Origin: Halanaerobium kushneri
GTDB taxonomy: Bacteria; Bacillota; Halanaerobiia; Halanaerobiales; Halanaerobiaceae
Assembly: GCF_900156285.1 (NCBI RefSeq)
Contig: NZ_FTNC01000008.1
Location: 62,001 to 126,000, forward strand
Direction: 5' to 3'
Length of the DNA: 64,000 nt
Part shown: piece after piece, positions 51,443-59,752 of the stretch
Layout of the letters: every line of letters begins with the position of its first letter
Position numbering within the stretch: the stretch's first letter is position 1
Notes under the pieces: generated by a model
What the model saw: only the letters and a program-made list of their open reading frames with translations
Databases searched by the model: none
What the model was told of the DNA's origin: nothing
Position numbers and translations under genes: made by a program

Positions 51443-53476
51443 ATGAGTCATTTATTAAATGATTTAAACCCAAAACAAAAAATAGCTGCCGAGACTCTGG
51501 AAGGTGCAGTATTAGTGCTGGCTGGAGCAGGTAGTGGTAAGACCAGGACTTTAACATATAGAACAGCTAATTTAATTAACAAGGGAGTCAGTCCCAGTAA
51601 TATTTTGACAGTAACATTTACAAATAGGGCTGCCGATGATATGAAAGCTAAAATTGATGATTTAGTTGGTTCAGAGACCATTGAAGAAATGAATCTTGGG
51701 ACGTTTCACAGTATTTGTCTTAAAATACTAAGAGAAAATCTGGCAGAGGTTAATCGTTCTGAAGGTTGTTTGATTTATGATACTAATGATTCTATTGCCA
51801 TAGTAGAGGATATTATTTTCGAATTTGGTCTGGAAGAAACAGAATATGCCCCTAAAATGATCTTCAATATTATTTCTAAAGCCAAAATGGAGTTGGTTAT
51901 TCCATCTGAACTGATCGAAGAATATGCTCAGAAAGATAATCAGGGCTCCCAACATTTTTATCAGATTATAAGCAGAATTTATAGTGAATATGAGCGAGTA
52001 CTGGAGAATAATAACTGTTTTGATTTTAATGATTTAATTAAAAAAACTATTGAACTTCTTGAAGATAATTTGGAGATTCTAGCTAAATACCAGAATCAGT
52101 TTCAGTATATTCAGGTAGATGAATATCAGGATGTAAATCATTCACAATATCAGCTCGTATCTCTTCTGGCCAGACCCCAAAACAATATTTTTGTTGTTGG
52201 AGATGACTGGCAGGGAATTTATGGTTTTCGCGGTGCAGATATCAGTAATATTTTAGAATTTGAGCATGATTATCCGGAAGCTAGAACTGTAAAACTGGAA
52301 AGAAATTATCGCAGTTCTAATAATATTATTACTGCTTCTAATCAGCTAATTAATAACAACAGTCAGAATAAAGTTAAGGAGGCCTGGACTGAAGCTGATG
52401 ATGGTGCTCCTATCTTTGTAGCCCGGGCAGAAAATCCTCTGGTAGAAGCTAAATATGTTTGTAAGCGAATTAATCATCTGGTTGATTTTTATAATTACAA
52501 ACTTAGTGATGTCGCAATTTTATGCCGCAGTCACTTTCAATCAATGCAGCTTCAGAATCAGCTGCCAAAGTTTAGAATTCCTCACCAGTTGGTGGGAGGA
52601 GTCAGCTTTTTTGACAGACAGGAAATCCGATATTTTGTTAATTATTTAAAACTGCTGGTTAACCCAAATGACAGATTGGCTTTAAAACGACTATTTAGAA
52701 TTGAGGTCCATGGTGTTGGAGAAATTTTACTCAGTGAAATTAATAAATATGCCAGAGAACATAATTTAAAAATTACAGATGTCTTTGAAAGTCCAACTCG
52801 GGTTAAGGGAATTGGAAATAATAAGGCAGCCAATATTATTGAATTTCAAAGGCGGGTAATTGACAGTATTTATGATCTCCGGGAGGAAAAGCTGCCGATG
52901 CAGAAAAAAGCCCTTGAACTTTACCAGCGAGTTAACTTTGACCAGAATGTTCTGGCAGAGCTTGATAATCCAGAGGAACGAAAAAAATATATGGATATGT
53001 TTTTAGAAGATATGGCAGATTTTCAGAAAAATAATCCTGGACGTGGATTATATGATTATTTATTAATTAATAAGTTGATTACGGATAAAGATATAACAGA
53101 GGATACTCAGGAAAAGGTCAAGGTAATGACTGCCCATTCTGCTAAGGGGCTTGAGTTTCCAGTGGTTTTTATAATTGGAGCGGAAGAAGAAGTTTTCCCT
53201 CATTTAAAAAGTCTGGAGGAAAAAGCTGCTGGCTTAAATCCCTATGCTGTTGAAGAAGAAAGAAGACTATTTTATGTAGCGATGACTCGGGCAGAAAAGC
53301 TGCTGTTTATTTCATTTTCCAATCGTAGAGTTTCTGGAGATCAGGGCCAGTATAAGCAGATTGTACCTTCCAGATTTTTATATGAACTGCCTGAGCAGCG
53401 ACTTGATTTTACCAGTGTGGAGAGCAAAAAAGGCGGTTCAGGGATTCAAATGAGGAAAAATGTAGAGGTGATATAA
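51443..53476 (+). CDS. UvrD/PcrA-like superfamily 1 DNA helicase
   Basis: This 677-residue ATP-dependent 3'-5' helicase has all SF1A motifs: motif I LVLAGAGSGKTRTLTYRTA, Ia TVTFTNRAADDMKAKI, motif II YIQVDEYQDVNHSQYQLVSL, motif III GDDWQGIYGFRGAD, motif IV VKLERNYRSSNNI, motif V VMTAHSAKGLEFPVVFIIG and motif VI EERRLFYVAMTRAEKLLFIS. It is somewhat shorter than PcrA or UvrD (about 720-740 residues), lacking most of the C-terminal tail that carries the RNA polymerase-binding region. It should act in repair or replication restart. AGGAGAC precedes the ATG. Confidence 0.92.
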   Translation: MSHLLNDLNPKQKIAAETLEGAVLVLAGAGSGKTRTLTYRTANLINKGVSPSNILTVTFTNRAADDMKAKIDDLVGSETIEEMNLGTFHSICLKILRENLAEVNRSEGCLIYDTNDSIAIVEDIIFEFGLEETEYAPKMIFNIISKAKMELVIPSELIEEYAQKDNQGSQHFYQIISRIYSEYERVLENNNCFDFNDLIKKTIELLEDNLEILAKYQNQFQYIQVDEYQDVNHSQYQLVSLLARPQNNIFVVGDDWQGIYGFRGADISNILEFEHDYPEARTVKLERNYRSSNNIITASNQLINNNSQNKVKEAWTEADDGAPIFVARAENPLVEAKYVCKRINHLVDFYNYKLSDVAILCRSHFQSMQLQNQLPKFRIPHQLVGGVSFFDRQEIRYFVNYLKLLVNPNDRLALKRLFRIEVHGVGEILLSEINKYAREHNLKITDVFESPTRVKGIGNNKAANIIEFQRRVIDSIYDLREEKLPMQKKALELYQRVNFDQNVLAELDNPEERKKYMDMFLEDMADFQKNNPGRGLYDYLLINKLITDKDITEDTQEKVKVMTAHSAKGLEFPVVFIIGAEEEVFPHLKSLEEKAAGLNPYAVEEERRLFYVAMTRAEKLLFISFSNRRVSGDQGQYKQIVPSRFLYELPEQRLDFTSVESKKGGSGIQMRKNVEVI

Positions 53477-53537
53477 AAGAATATTGGGTAACAGGAAATT
53501 ATTTCTAGTTACCCGGTTTTAAATAAGCAAAAAATCC

Positions 53538-53566
53538 TTGACAGAGTTAAAATTGAGTGATAAACT
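53538..53566 (+). promoter_or_regulatory. Promoter of the SAM riboswitch-metNIQ operon
   Basis: A perfect TTGACA (53538-53543) and TAAACT (53561-53566) have a 17-base spacer, and the riboswitch begins about 27 bases later. Confidence 0.7.
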
Positions 53567-53592
53567 ACTATATAACTTAAAAAGAAAATAAA

Positions 53593-53700
53593 AATCATCA
53601 AGAGTGGTGGAGGGACTGGCCCTTTGATACCCGGCAACCTACTTAAACATTTAGTAAGGTGCTAATTCCAGCATTTCCAGTGGGGAATGATAGATGAGAG
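53593..53700 (+). ncRNA. SAM-I riboswitch (S-box leader)
   Basis: The sequence holds the conserved S-box core in order: AGAGTGGTGGAGGGACTGGC, CCTTTGATACCCGGCAACC, GGTGCTAATTCCAGC, and the closing GATAGATGAGAG that pairs with the 5' ATCATCAAGAG region. An intrinsic terminator follows at once, as in transcriptional-OFF S-boxes. Binding of S-adenosylmethionine would favour the terminator and shut off the methionine importer genes downstream. Confidence 0.97.
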
Positions 53701-53707
53701 GTAAATA

Positions 53708-53732
53708 AATCCTCTCAGGAGGATTTTTTTCA
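53708..53732 (+). terminator. Riboswitch expression-platform terminator
   Basis: AATCCTC (53708-53714) pairs with GAGGATT (53719-53725) around TCAG, followed by a T run. CCTCTC can alternatively pair with GATGAGAGG of the aptamer 3' end, giving the antiterminator switch. Confidence 0.88.
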
Positions 53733-53738
53733 TTTCTG

Positions 53739-53770
53739 ACTGCTCTTGTGGACACTGGAGCAGTTTTATT
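53739..53770 (+). terminator. Second hairpin in the metN leader
   Basis: ACTGCTC (53739-53745) pairs with GAGCAGT (53758-53764), followed by TTTATT. It stands between the riboswitch terminator and the metN start and may act as a back-up terminator or RNA-processing stem. Confidence 0.6.
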
Positions 53771-53792
53771 ATTTTTTAGAGGGTGATTAGTT

Positions 53793-54815
53793 TTGATTAA
53801 AATAGAAAATTTGACAAAACATTATCATGCAGCCCAGGGAAAGGTTGAAGCAATAAATGGCCTTAATTTGGAAGTTGATGATGGTGAGATATTCGGCATG
53901 ATTGGTCCCAGTGGGGCAGGTAAGAGTACTTTGATTAGAATGCTCAACTTATTAGAGCAGCCTACTTCGGGCACTATAAACATTAATGGAACGGATTTAA
54001 CAGAATTAAGTTCTCAAAATTTAAGAGCAGCCAGACAGAAGATTGGAATGATTTTTCAGCATTTTAACCTTTTATCTTCTCGAACGGTGCTGGGAAATGT
54101 AGCGTTTCCTCTAGAGATAGCAGGTGTAGCAAAAAAAGAGCGAATAGCAAAGGCCAAAGAACTAATAGAACTGGTTGGCCTTTCTGATAGAGCAGATCAT
54201 TACCCGGCTCAGCTTTCTGGCGGTCAGAAGCAAAGAGTCGGTATTGCAAGAGCACTGGCCAATGATCCGGATCTACTTTTATCTGATGAAGCAACTTCAT
54301 CACTGGATCCTGAAAGTACAAAATCAGTATTGGAGTTATTAGCAAAAATCAGGGATGAGATGAATTTGACAATTATTTTAATTACCCATGAAATGGGAGT
54401 TATTAAAGATATTTGTGACCGGGTGGCGGTTTTAGAGGCCGGACAGATTATTGAAGAAGGTTCAATACTTGATATTTTTGCCAGACCAAAGCAGACTTTA
54501 ACTAAAAAGTTTATTAGTTCAGTAATTGATTTTGATCTGCCAGAACGAATCATAAAATATGTAAAAGCAGAAAGACCAGGAGAGTTAATTAGAATTTCTT
54601 TTGTTGGAGAAAAAACTCATGATCCTTATATTTCTGATTTGGTAAAACATTATTCAGTAGATGCCAACATATTATATGGCAATATTGATGAGATTCAGGG
54701 AGTTCCATTTGGGACTCTGGTTTTAGATTTAGAGGGTCAGCTAACAAATATTGAGGAAAGTATTAACTATCTTCAGAGTCAGGATTTAAGAGTAGAGGTG
54801 TTGGACAATGTTTGA
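53793..54815 (+). CDS. metN: Methionine ABC transporter ATPase MetN
   Basis: This 340-residue protein has an ABC ATPase domain (Walker A MIGPSGAGKSTLIRML, Q-loop MIFQHFNLLSSRTV, signature [18 protein letters not shown], Walker B LLLSDEATSSLDPES, switch His ILITHEMGVI). A C-terminal NIL domain (about residues 265-340) binds methionine for trans-inhibition. It starts with TTG after GAGGGTGATT. The S-box leader upstream makes the methionine role firm. It overlaps metI by eight bases. Confidence 0.96.
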   Translation: MIKIENLTKHYHAAQGKVEAINGLNLEVDDGEIFGMIGPSGAGKSTLIRMLNLLEQPTSGTININGTDLTELSSQNLRAARQKIGMIFQHFNLLSSRTVLGNVAFPLEIAGVAKKERIAKAKELIELVGLSDRADHYPAQLSGGQKQRVGIARALANDPDLLLSDEATSSLDPESTKSVLELLAKIRDEMNLTIILITHEMGVIKDICDRVAVLEAGQIIEEGSILDIFARPKQTLTKKFISSVIDFDLPERIIKYVKAERPGELIRISFVGEKTHDPYISDLVKHYSVDANILYGNIDEIQGVPFGTLVLDLEGQLTNIEESINYLQSQDLRVEVLDNV

Positions 54816-55479
54816 TCTTATAACAGATTTAGCCCGCTATAATGATTTAATGATCAGCGGTTCTTTAGAAACCTTATATATGGTGGCAATGTCTTTGTTT
54901 TTTGCTATTGTTGGTGGAATCCCTCTTGGAGTTTTAACAACAATCACCAGGGAAAATCATATTATACCAAATAAACCACTCAATTTTGTTTTAGACGGAA
55001 TTATAAATATTGGGCGCTCTATCCCTTTTATTATTTTGATGGTAGCTGTAATTCCTTTTACCAGAATGATTGTGGGAACTTCAATTGGTACTAATGCAGC
55101 TGTTGTTCCTCTTTCACTGGCAGCAATTCCTTTTATGGGAAGAGTTACAGATAATGCTATTTTAGAAATAGAGCATGGTGTTATAGAATCCGCTCAATCA
55201 ATGGGGGCCAGTCCACTGCAGATTGTATTTAAGGTTTTACTGCCAGAATCACTGCCGGCAATTATTTTAGGACTGACCCTGACAGCAATCAGTCTGGTCA
55301 GTTATTCAGCCATGGCAGGAGCTGTTGGTGGGGGTGGTCTTGGCGATATCGCAATCCGCTATGGTTACCAGCGTTTTCAGCTGGCTATTATGCTGGAGAC
55401 TATTGTCATTTTAGTAGTTATGGTGCAGTTGATTCAATTTTTCGGTAACAAAATAGCTTCATTTTTTGATCATAGATAG
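54808..55479 (+). CDS. metI: Methionine ABC transporter permease MetI
   Basis: This 223-residue inner-membrane permease has five to six helices. SGSLETLYMVAMSLFFAIVG, NIGRSIPFIILMVAVIPFTR and the coupling loop VIESAQSMGASPLQIVFKVL are typical of MetI. It would act as a homodimer, with MetN as its motor. The ATG lies inside the 3' end of metN (eight-base overlap), which indicates translational coupling. Confidence 0.95.
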   Translation: MFDLITDLARYNDLMISGSLETLYMVAMSLFFAIVGGIPLGVLTTITRENHIIPNKPLNFVLDGIINIGRSIPFIILMVAVIPFTRMIVGTSIGTNAAVVPLSLAAIPFMGRVTDNAILEIEHGVIESAQSMGASPLQIVFKVLLPESLPAIILGLTLTAISLVSYSAMAGAVGGGGLGDIAIRYGYQRFQLAIMLETIVILVVMVQLIQFFGNKIASFFDHR

Positions 55480-55610
55480 TTAAATAATTACTATTTTCAA
55501 TTTGAAACTTAAGATATTATTGTTTCGAAATAGGAATTATTTCTGGCGGATAAATAGAAAGTCAGAATTAATTTAATAAATTTATAACAAGTAGAAGAGG
55601 AGAGATAATT

Positions 55611-56399
55611 ATGTTTAAGAAAACTATTTTAATTTTAGTGCTGTTTGCTTTCGTATTTGCAGGTGCAGTTCAGGCTGATAATCATGTACTTAAGGTTGGC
55701 GCTACTCCTGTACCACATTCTGAGATTTTAAATTTCATTAAAGATGATCTGGCTGCTGAGGGTATTGAATTAGAAGTTGTTGAGTTCACTGATTATGTAA
55801 CTCCCAATATTGCTTTAGATGACGGCAGTATTGATGCTAACTTTTTTCAGCATGTACCTTATTTGAAGCAGTTCAATGCTGATCGCGGTCTCGATTTGGT
55901 ATCAGCAATTAAAGTTCATGTTGAACCTATTGGACTCTATTCTGATAAATACACAAGTTTAGAAGAAATTCCAGAAGGTGCTTCTATTGCACTTCCAAAT
56001 GATCCATCTAATGAAGGTAGAGCCTTAATTTTACTGCACAACAAGGGAGTAATTACTTTAGATGATCCAACAAATTTAAGTGCAACTCCAATTGATATTG
56101 CAGAGAATCCTAAGGATTTGAACTTTGAAGAATTAGAAGCCGCTCAATTACCAAGAGTTTTGCCTGATGTTGCAGGAGCAATTATCAATACAAATTATGC
56201 TCTTGAGGCTGATTTGAATCCTCTAGAAGATGCTCTGGTTATGGAGGGTAGTGATTCGCCATATGTAAATGTAGTTGCAGTTAGAAATGGGGATCAGAAC
56301 AGCGAAAAAATTCAGACCCTCAAAGAAGTTATTCAGTCAGAAAAGGTTAAAGAATTTATTCTTGAAGAATATGAAGGTGCAGTTGTACCAGCATTTTAA
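55611..56399 (+). CDS. metQ: Methionine-binding protein MetQ (periplasmic, no lipobox)
   Basis: This 262-residue NlpA-family binding protein has a signal peptide (MFKKTILILVLFAFVFAGAV, cleavage after QA near residue 22) and the mature start DNHVLKVGATPVPHSEILNF. VTPNIALDDGSIDANFFQHV and EEIPEGASIALPNDPSNEGR are family motifs. Most MetQ proteins are lipoproteins with an acylated Cys at the cleavage site, but here there is none, consistent with a soluble periplasmic protein in a diderm. It follows metI by 131 bases, under the same S-box control, and ends at a strong terminator. Confidence 0.94.
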   Translation: MFKKTILILVLFAFVFAGAVQADNHVLKVGATPVPHSEILNFIKDDLAAEGIELEVVEFTDYVTPNIALDDGSIDANFFQHVPYLKQFNADRGLDLVSAIKVHVEPIGLYSDKYTSLEEIPEGASIALPNDPSNEGRALILLHNKGVITLDDPTNLSATPIDIAENPKDLNFEELEAAQLPRVLPDVAGAIINTNYALEADLNPLEDALVMEGSDSPYVNVVAVRNGDQNSEKIQTLKEVIQSEKVKEFILEEYEGAVVPAF

Positions 56400-56433
56400 T
56401 CCAGGAATTAATTATTAATTAAATATTATCAGC

Positions 56434-56465
56434 AAAGGAACAGTTTGATTACTGTTCCTTTTTTG
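56434..56465. terminator. Rho-independent terminator after metQ
   Basis: AAAGGAACAGT (56434-56444) and ACTGTTCCTTT (56451-56461) form a perfect 11-base-pair stem with a TTGATT loop and T run. Confidence 0.92.
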
Positions 56466-56526
56466 TTTTTCAGTTAAAAATGATGTATAATAAAAGGTAG
56501 TTAAGAGACAAAATGAGGTGGAAATT

Positions 56527-56820
56527 ATGAGTAAAAGCCTGGCAAATATAGTAAATATAATCCGTTTGCTGAAAGATTCGGATGTTAAACTGAGCAAAAA
56601 AGCATTGTTTTTGGTACCAGTTGCCTACCTTATTTTTCCTTTTGATCTGGTTGGAGATTTTTTCCCTTTGCTGGGACAACTAGATGATATAGCAGTATTT
56701 ATTTTAATGTGGCCCTTTTTAAGGAATATTTTAAATAAATATCAGTCGGGTGATCCAGAGGTTGAGAAAACGAAAAAGGATCCGGAGGCAATAGACATTG
56801 ATGATTATACTGTAGAATAA
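56527..56820 (+). CDS. YkvA family protein (DUF1232)
   Basis: This 97-residue protein carries the DUF1232 motif with a hydrophobic helix: ALFLVPVAYLIFPFDLVGDF followed by FPLLGQLDDIAVFILMWPFL. The sequence YLIFPFDLVGDFFP with conserved Pro and Asp residues is diagnostic. It is probably anchored in or attached to the membrane. The function is unknown. ATG 56527 has GAGGTGG upstream and is better than GTG 56518. The rubrerythrin-like gene follows after 57 bases. Confidence 0.85.
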   Translation: MSKSLANIVNIIRLLKDSDVKLSKKALFLVPVAYLIFPFDLVGDFFPLLGQLDDIAVFILMWPFLRNILNKYQSGDPEVEKTKKDPEAIDIDDYTVE

Positions 56821-56877
56821 TTGCTGGTTAATTTTATAAAATAGAAATAAATAAAATTATATTTGGAGGGATGAATT

Positions 56878-57366
56878 ATGAAAGAAAGATTTAGTGCACT
56901 CGAAGTAATGGAAATGGCTAAGGATATTGAAAAAAGAGGAAAGAAATTCTATTTAAAACATGCTGAAGCAACAGAAAATAGAGATTTACGCGAACTGTTT
57001 AAAAAGCTGGCCCAGGATGAACAGGATCATTATGAAAAATTTGTGGCTTTAACTGAAGAATTGCGTGAGGATAAGAAAGATGCTGATTATCTTTATGAAG
57101 AAGATGTAAGTGCCTATTTTAATTATTTAGTTGAGTATTCAGTATTTCCTAAAGACGATAGTGAAGAGTCAATTGAGGCTTTAAATGATGTGGAAAGAGC
57201 TTTAAAATTGGCTATTCAAGCTGAAAAGGATTCGATTTTATTTTATCGTGAAATGTGCGAATTTAATGAAGGGAAGACTATTGAAGCAGTTAATAAGTTA
57301 ATTGAGGAAGAAAAAGATCACTTAAGGGCTCTGGGTAAGTATATTAAAGAATATGGCCAGAAATAA
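56878..57366 (+). CDS. Rubrerythrin-like ferritin-family diiron protein
   Basis: This 162-residue four-helix-bundle protein has paired diiron ligands: Glu in [20 protein letters not shown], ExxH in [10 protein letters not shown], Glu in [16 protein letters not shown] and ExxH in [10 protein letters not shown]. No C-terminal rubredoxin Cys4 domain is present, so it resembles the erythrin or half-rubrerythrin type. Rubrerythrins reduce peroxide in anaerobes, and without rubredoxin it would need an external electron donor. It overlaps the GIY-YIG gene by 14 bases. Confidence 0.87.
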   Translation: MKERFSALEVMEMAKDIEKRGKKFYLKHAEATENRDLRELFKKLAQDEQDHYEKFVALTEELREDKKDADYLYEEDVSAYFNYLVEYSVFPKDDSEESIEALNDVERALKLAIQAEKDSILFYREMCEFNEGKTIEAVNKLIEEEKDHLRALGKYIKEYGQK

Positions 57367-57601
57367 ACACTATATATACATCTTAGAATGCAGTGACGGC
57401 AGCTTTTATACTGGATATACAACTGATGTTGAGCGAAGGTTAGAAGAACATAACAACGGTCAGGGGGCAAAATATACACGTGGACGTCTGCCGGTTAAAC
57501 TTTGCTATCAGGAATCTTTTAAAAGCCGCAGCCTGGCCCAGAAACGAGAATATCAAATTAAACAGCTCCCCCGTAGTAAAAAGGAGGAGCTAATTGGCTA
57601 A
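57353..57601 (+). CDS. GIY-YIG domain protein (YhbQ/UPF0213)
   Basis: This 82-residue stand-alone GIY-YIG domain has [20 protein letters not shown] (the two Tyr-rich strands, in YIY...YTGYT form), the Arg in [20 protein letters not shown] and Glu in [20 protein letters not shown]. The UPF0213 group is widespread and proposed to act as a DNA nuclease, though its true role is open. The start ATG at 57353 lies inside the previous gene. Its stop overlaps that of convergent murB by three bases. Confidence 0.9.
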   Translation: MARNKHYIYILECSDGSFYTGYTTDVERRLEEHNNGQGAKYTRGRLPVKLCYQESFKSRSLAQKREYQIKQLPRSKKEELIG

Positions 57602-58524
57602 AATTCGCCCAAAAAGCGGGGTTCAACTTCGAGCTGGACTCCGCTTATTTTGTATACTTCTTTCTTTACTTTTTCAATTAAATTTACTATATCTTCAGCA
57701 GTTGCGTTATCTTTATTAACAATAAAACCTGCATGTTTGGTAGAAACCTGAGCACCACCAATTTGATATCCCTTCATTTTTGCTTTTTCGATTAATGGAC
57801 CAGTATAATAGCCGGGAGGTCTTTTAAAAATACTACCTGCGCTTGGCAGATCCATCGGTTGTTTGCTCCAGCGTTTATGATGCAGTTTTTCCATCTGGGC
57901 TTTTATTTTTTTCTTTTCCGATTTATTAAGCTCCAGAGTTACACTAACTGCAATCCAGTCGGGATTTTCTTTCTGTAAAATACTTGTTCTATATTCAAGT
58001 TTTAGTTCTGTCCGGTTAAGTTCAATTAGTTTTCCTTTTTGGTTTACAAATTTTGCTTTAATAATTACATCTTTCATTTCACCACCATAGGCACCAGCAT
58101 TCATATAGAGTGCTCCGCCTAGAGAGCCAGGGATACCCGCAGCAAATTCAAAGCCACTGAGAGAATTTTCATAGGCTAATTCAGCAATTTCTTTGAGCTC
58201 TAGTCCAGATTCAGCTTTAATCTGGTTTTCTTTCAGCTGATAATTGTTCAATTGACCGGTGTAGATAATTATACCCCGGTAACCTTTGTCAGAAATTATC
58301 AAATTACTTCCTTTTCCCAGAATAAAATAGGGGATATCTATGTTAGTAATCAGCGGCATTAGTTGTTTTAAGGCACTAATTTTTTGAGGTGTCAGAAAAA
58401 GATCAGCCGGGCCACCTACCTTAAAACTTGCAAAATCAGCCATATTTTTATTTTTTTCTACCTGAAGATATTTTATTTTTTCCAGCTTATTTGTTAAACT
58501 ATTTATATCAGAGAGTTTTGTCAT
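57598..58524 (-). CDS. murB: UDP-N-acetylenolpyruvoylglucosamine reductase MurB
   Basis: This 308-residue FAD-dependent reductase of peptidoglycan synthesis has [20 protein letters not shown] and [20 protein letters not shown] (FAD-binding region), [20 protein letters not shown] and [13 protein letters not shown] with the catalytic Ser. [20 protein letters not shown] follows. It is type II (no Tyr-loop insertion), usual for Firmicutes. GAAGGAG precedes the ATG. The gene is isolated from other cell-wall genes and convergent with the GIY-YIG gene, with the stops overlapping. Confidence 0.95.
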   Translation of the reverse strand: MTKLSDINSLTNKLEKIKYLQVEKNKNMADFASFKVGGPADLFLTPQKISALKQLMPLITNIDIPYFILGKGSNLIISDKGYRGIIIYTGQLNNYQLKENQIKAESGLELKEIAELAYENSLSGFEFAAGIPGSLGGALYMNAGAYGGEMKDVIIKAKFVNQKGKLIELNRTELKLEYRTSILQKENPDWIAVSVTLELNKSEKKKIKAQMEKLHHKRWSKQPMDLPSAGSIFKRPPGYYTGPLIEKAKMKGYQIGGAQVSTKHAGFIVNKDNATAEDIVNLIEKVKKEVYKISGVQLEVEPRFLGEF

Positions 58525-58694
58525 ATTTTATGCTCCTTCTAAAAATTAAATTTTACAGACTGATAATTAATAAATATTATACAGTTTTTAATCTATATAA
58601 TATAATATGTCAAAATAGAACAAAAATCAATTTTATTAAAGTTAATTTTAGATCAATTTGGGGAATAAGCAAAAGTTAAATTGGGGGGATAAGA

Positions 58695-59627
58695 TTGAAA
58701 TATAAGGAGATATTACTGCGAAATATCGAAAGTCGCCCTGAGCAGGTAAGACAGGATTTTTCAGATGAGAAAATTGATAGTCTGGCAAAATCCATTGCAG
58801 AAGTGGGACAACTGCAGCCAATTATTGTTCAAAAAAAAGACAATCATTATCTTTTAATAGCAGGAGAAAGAAGATTAAGGGCAGTAAAAAAAGATAAAAA
58901 AGAAAAAATAGCTGCTGTTATTTTAGAGGAAGAAATATCAGCAGAAAAGTTTCGGCAGATCCAGTTGATTGAAAACTTACAGCGTCAGGACTTAAATCCG
59001 CTGGAAAGAGCAGTTTCAATTAATAAGTTTATGGAAGCTAATAAATTGAGTAAAAAAGATGCAGCAGAAAAACTTGGAGTTGCCAGAACAACATTAACTC
59101 TCTGGTTAAATATCCTGGAGATGAAAGAAAAATATCAAAAAGAAGTTTTAAAAGAGGATTCGCCAGTAACTCTTTCTCATTTAAGCCTGGCTCATGGTCT
59201 GGCTTCTAAAAGTGGTGATCCCAGTAAAGCCAACCAGCTGTTGGATGCTGTAATTAAACATAATTTAAGCCGTAAGGAGACTCAGGCAGTTATAGATTTA
59301 TTTTACAGATATCTGCATTTGCCTGTTGAAGAAGCTGTTGCAGCAGTGCTCCTAAAAAGAGAGCGGATGAAGATGAAGGATTACTGGGATAAAGGTAGTA
59401 AAAATAACTCTCACGATTCTGTGCGCAAATTATTTCGTTCGTTTAATAATATCAATGATAATCTTGAAGAATTTATGGAAGTAGAAGGAGATCTACCGGA
59501 AGATGAGCAGGAGGAATTACTGGATGAATTTTTATATCTTTATCAGATAATGGGGATTTTAATTCCTGATTTAAAAGAGAAGTCTTTAGAAAAAATGGTT
59601 AATGATATTAAAATTGATTCAAAATAA
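58695..59627 (+). CDS. ParB/Spo0J-like protein without adjacent ParA
   Basis: This 310-residue protein has a ParB N-terminal CTPase-type domain (RPEQVRQDFSDEKIDSLAKS, GQLQPIIVQ, the arginine patch IAGERRLRAVKKDKKE and IENLQRQDLNPLERA). A helix-turn-helix follows (SKKDAAEKLGVARTTLTLWL). The C-terminal third is acidic and helical and unlike the usual ParB dimer domain (about residues 230-310, with DDNLEEFMEVEGDLPEDEQE-like acidity). No parA gene adjoins: murB is divergent and deoB follows. It could be a nucleoid-occlusion or other ParB-like regulator. TTG start after GGGGGGAT. Confidence 0.85.
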   Translation: MKYKEILLRNIESRPEQVRQDFSDEKIDSLAKSIAEVGQLQPIIVQKKDNHYLLIAGERRLRAVKKDKKEKIAAVILEEEISAEKFRQIQLIENLQRQDLNPLERAVSINKFMEANKLSKKDAAEKLGVARTTLTLWLNILEMKEKYQKEVLKEDSPVTLSHLSLAHGLASKSGDPSKANQLLDAVIKHNLSRKETQAVIDLFYRYLHLPVEEAVAAVLLKRERMKMKDYWDKGSKNNSHDSVRKLFRSFNNINDNLEEFMEVEGDLPEDEQEELLDEFLYLYQIMGILIPDLKEKSLEKMVNDIKIDSK

Positions 59628-59634
59628 AGCAGGA

Positions 59635-59662
59635 ATTCGCCAGTTATTGGCGAATACTTTTT
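59635..59662 (+). terminator. Rho-independent terminator after the ParB-like gene
   Basis: ATTCGCCA (59635-59642) pairs perfectly with TGGCGAAT (59648-59655) around GTTAT, followed by ACTTTTT. Confidence 0.85.
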
Positions 59663-59752
59663 AAGAATGGTGGTCTGACGTCTAACGATAAAACTAATTT
59701 TTAACTTAAAGTATAAGCTTTATAAAAAATATAATAACTTAGGGGTGGAAAT

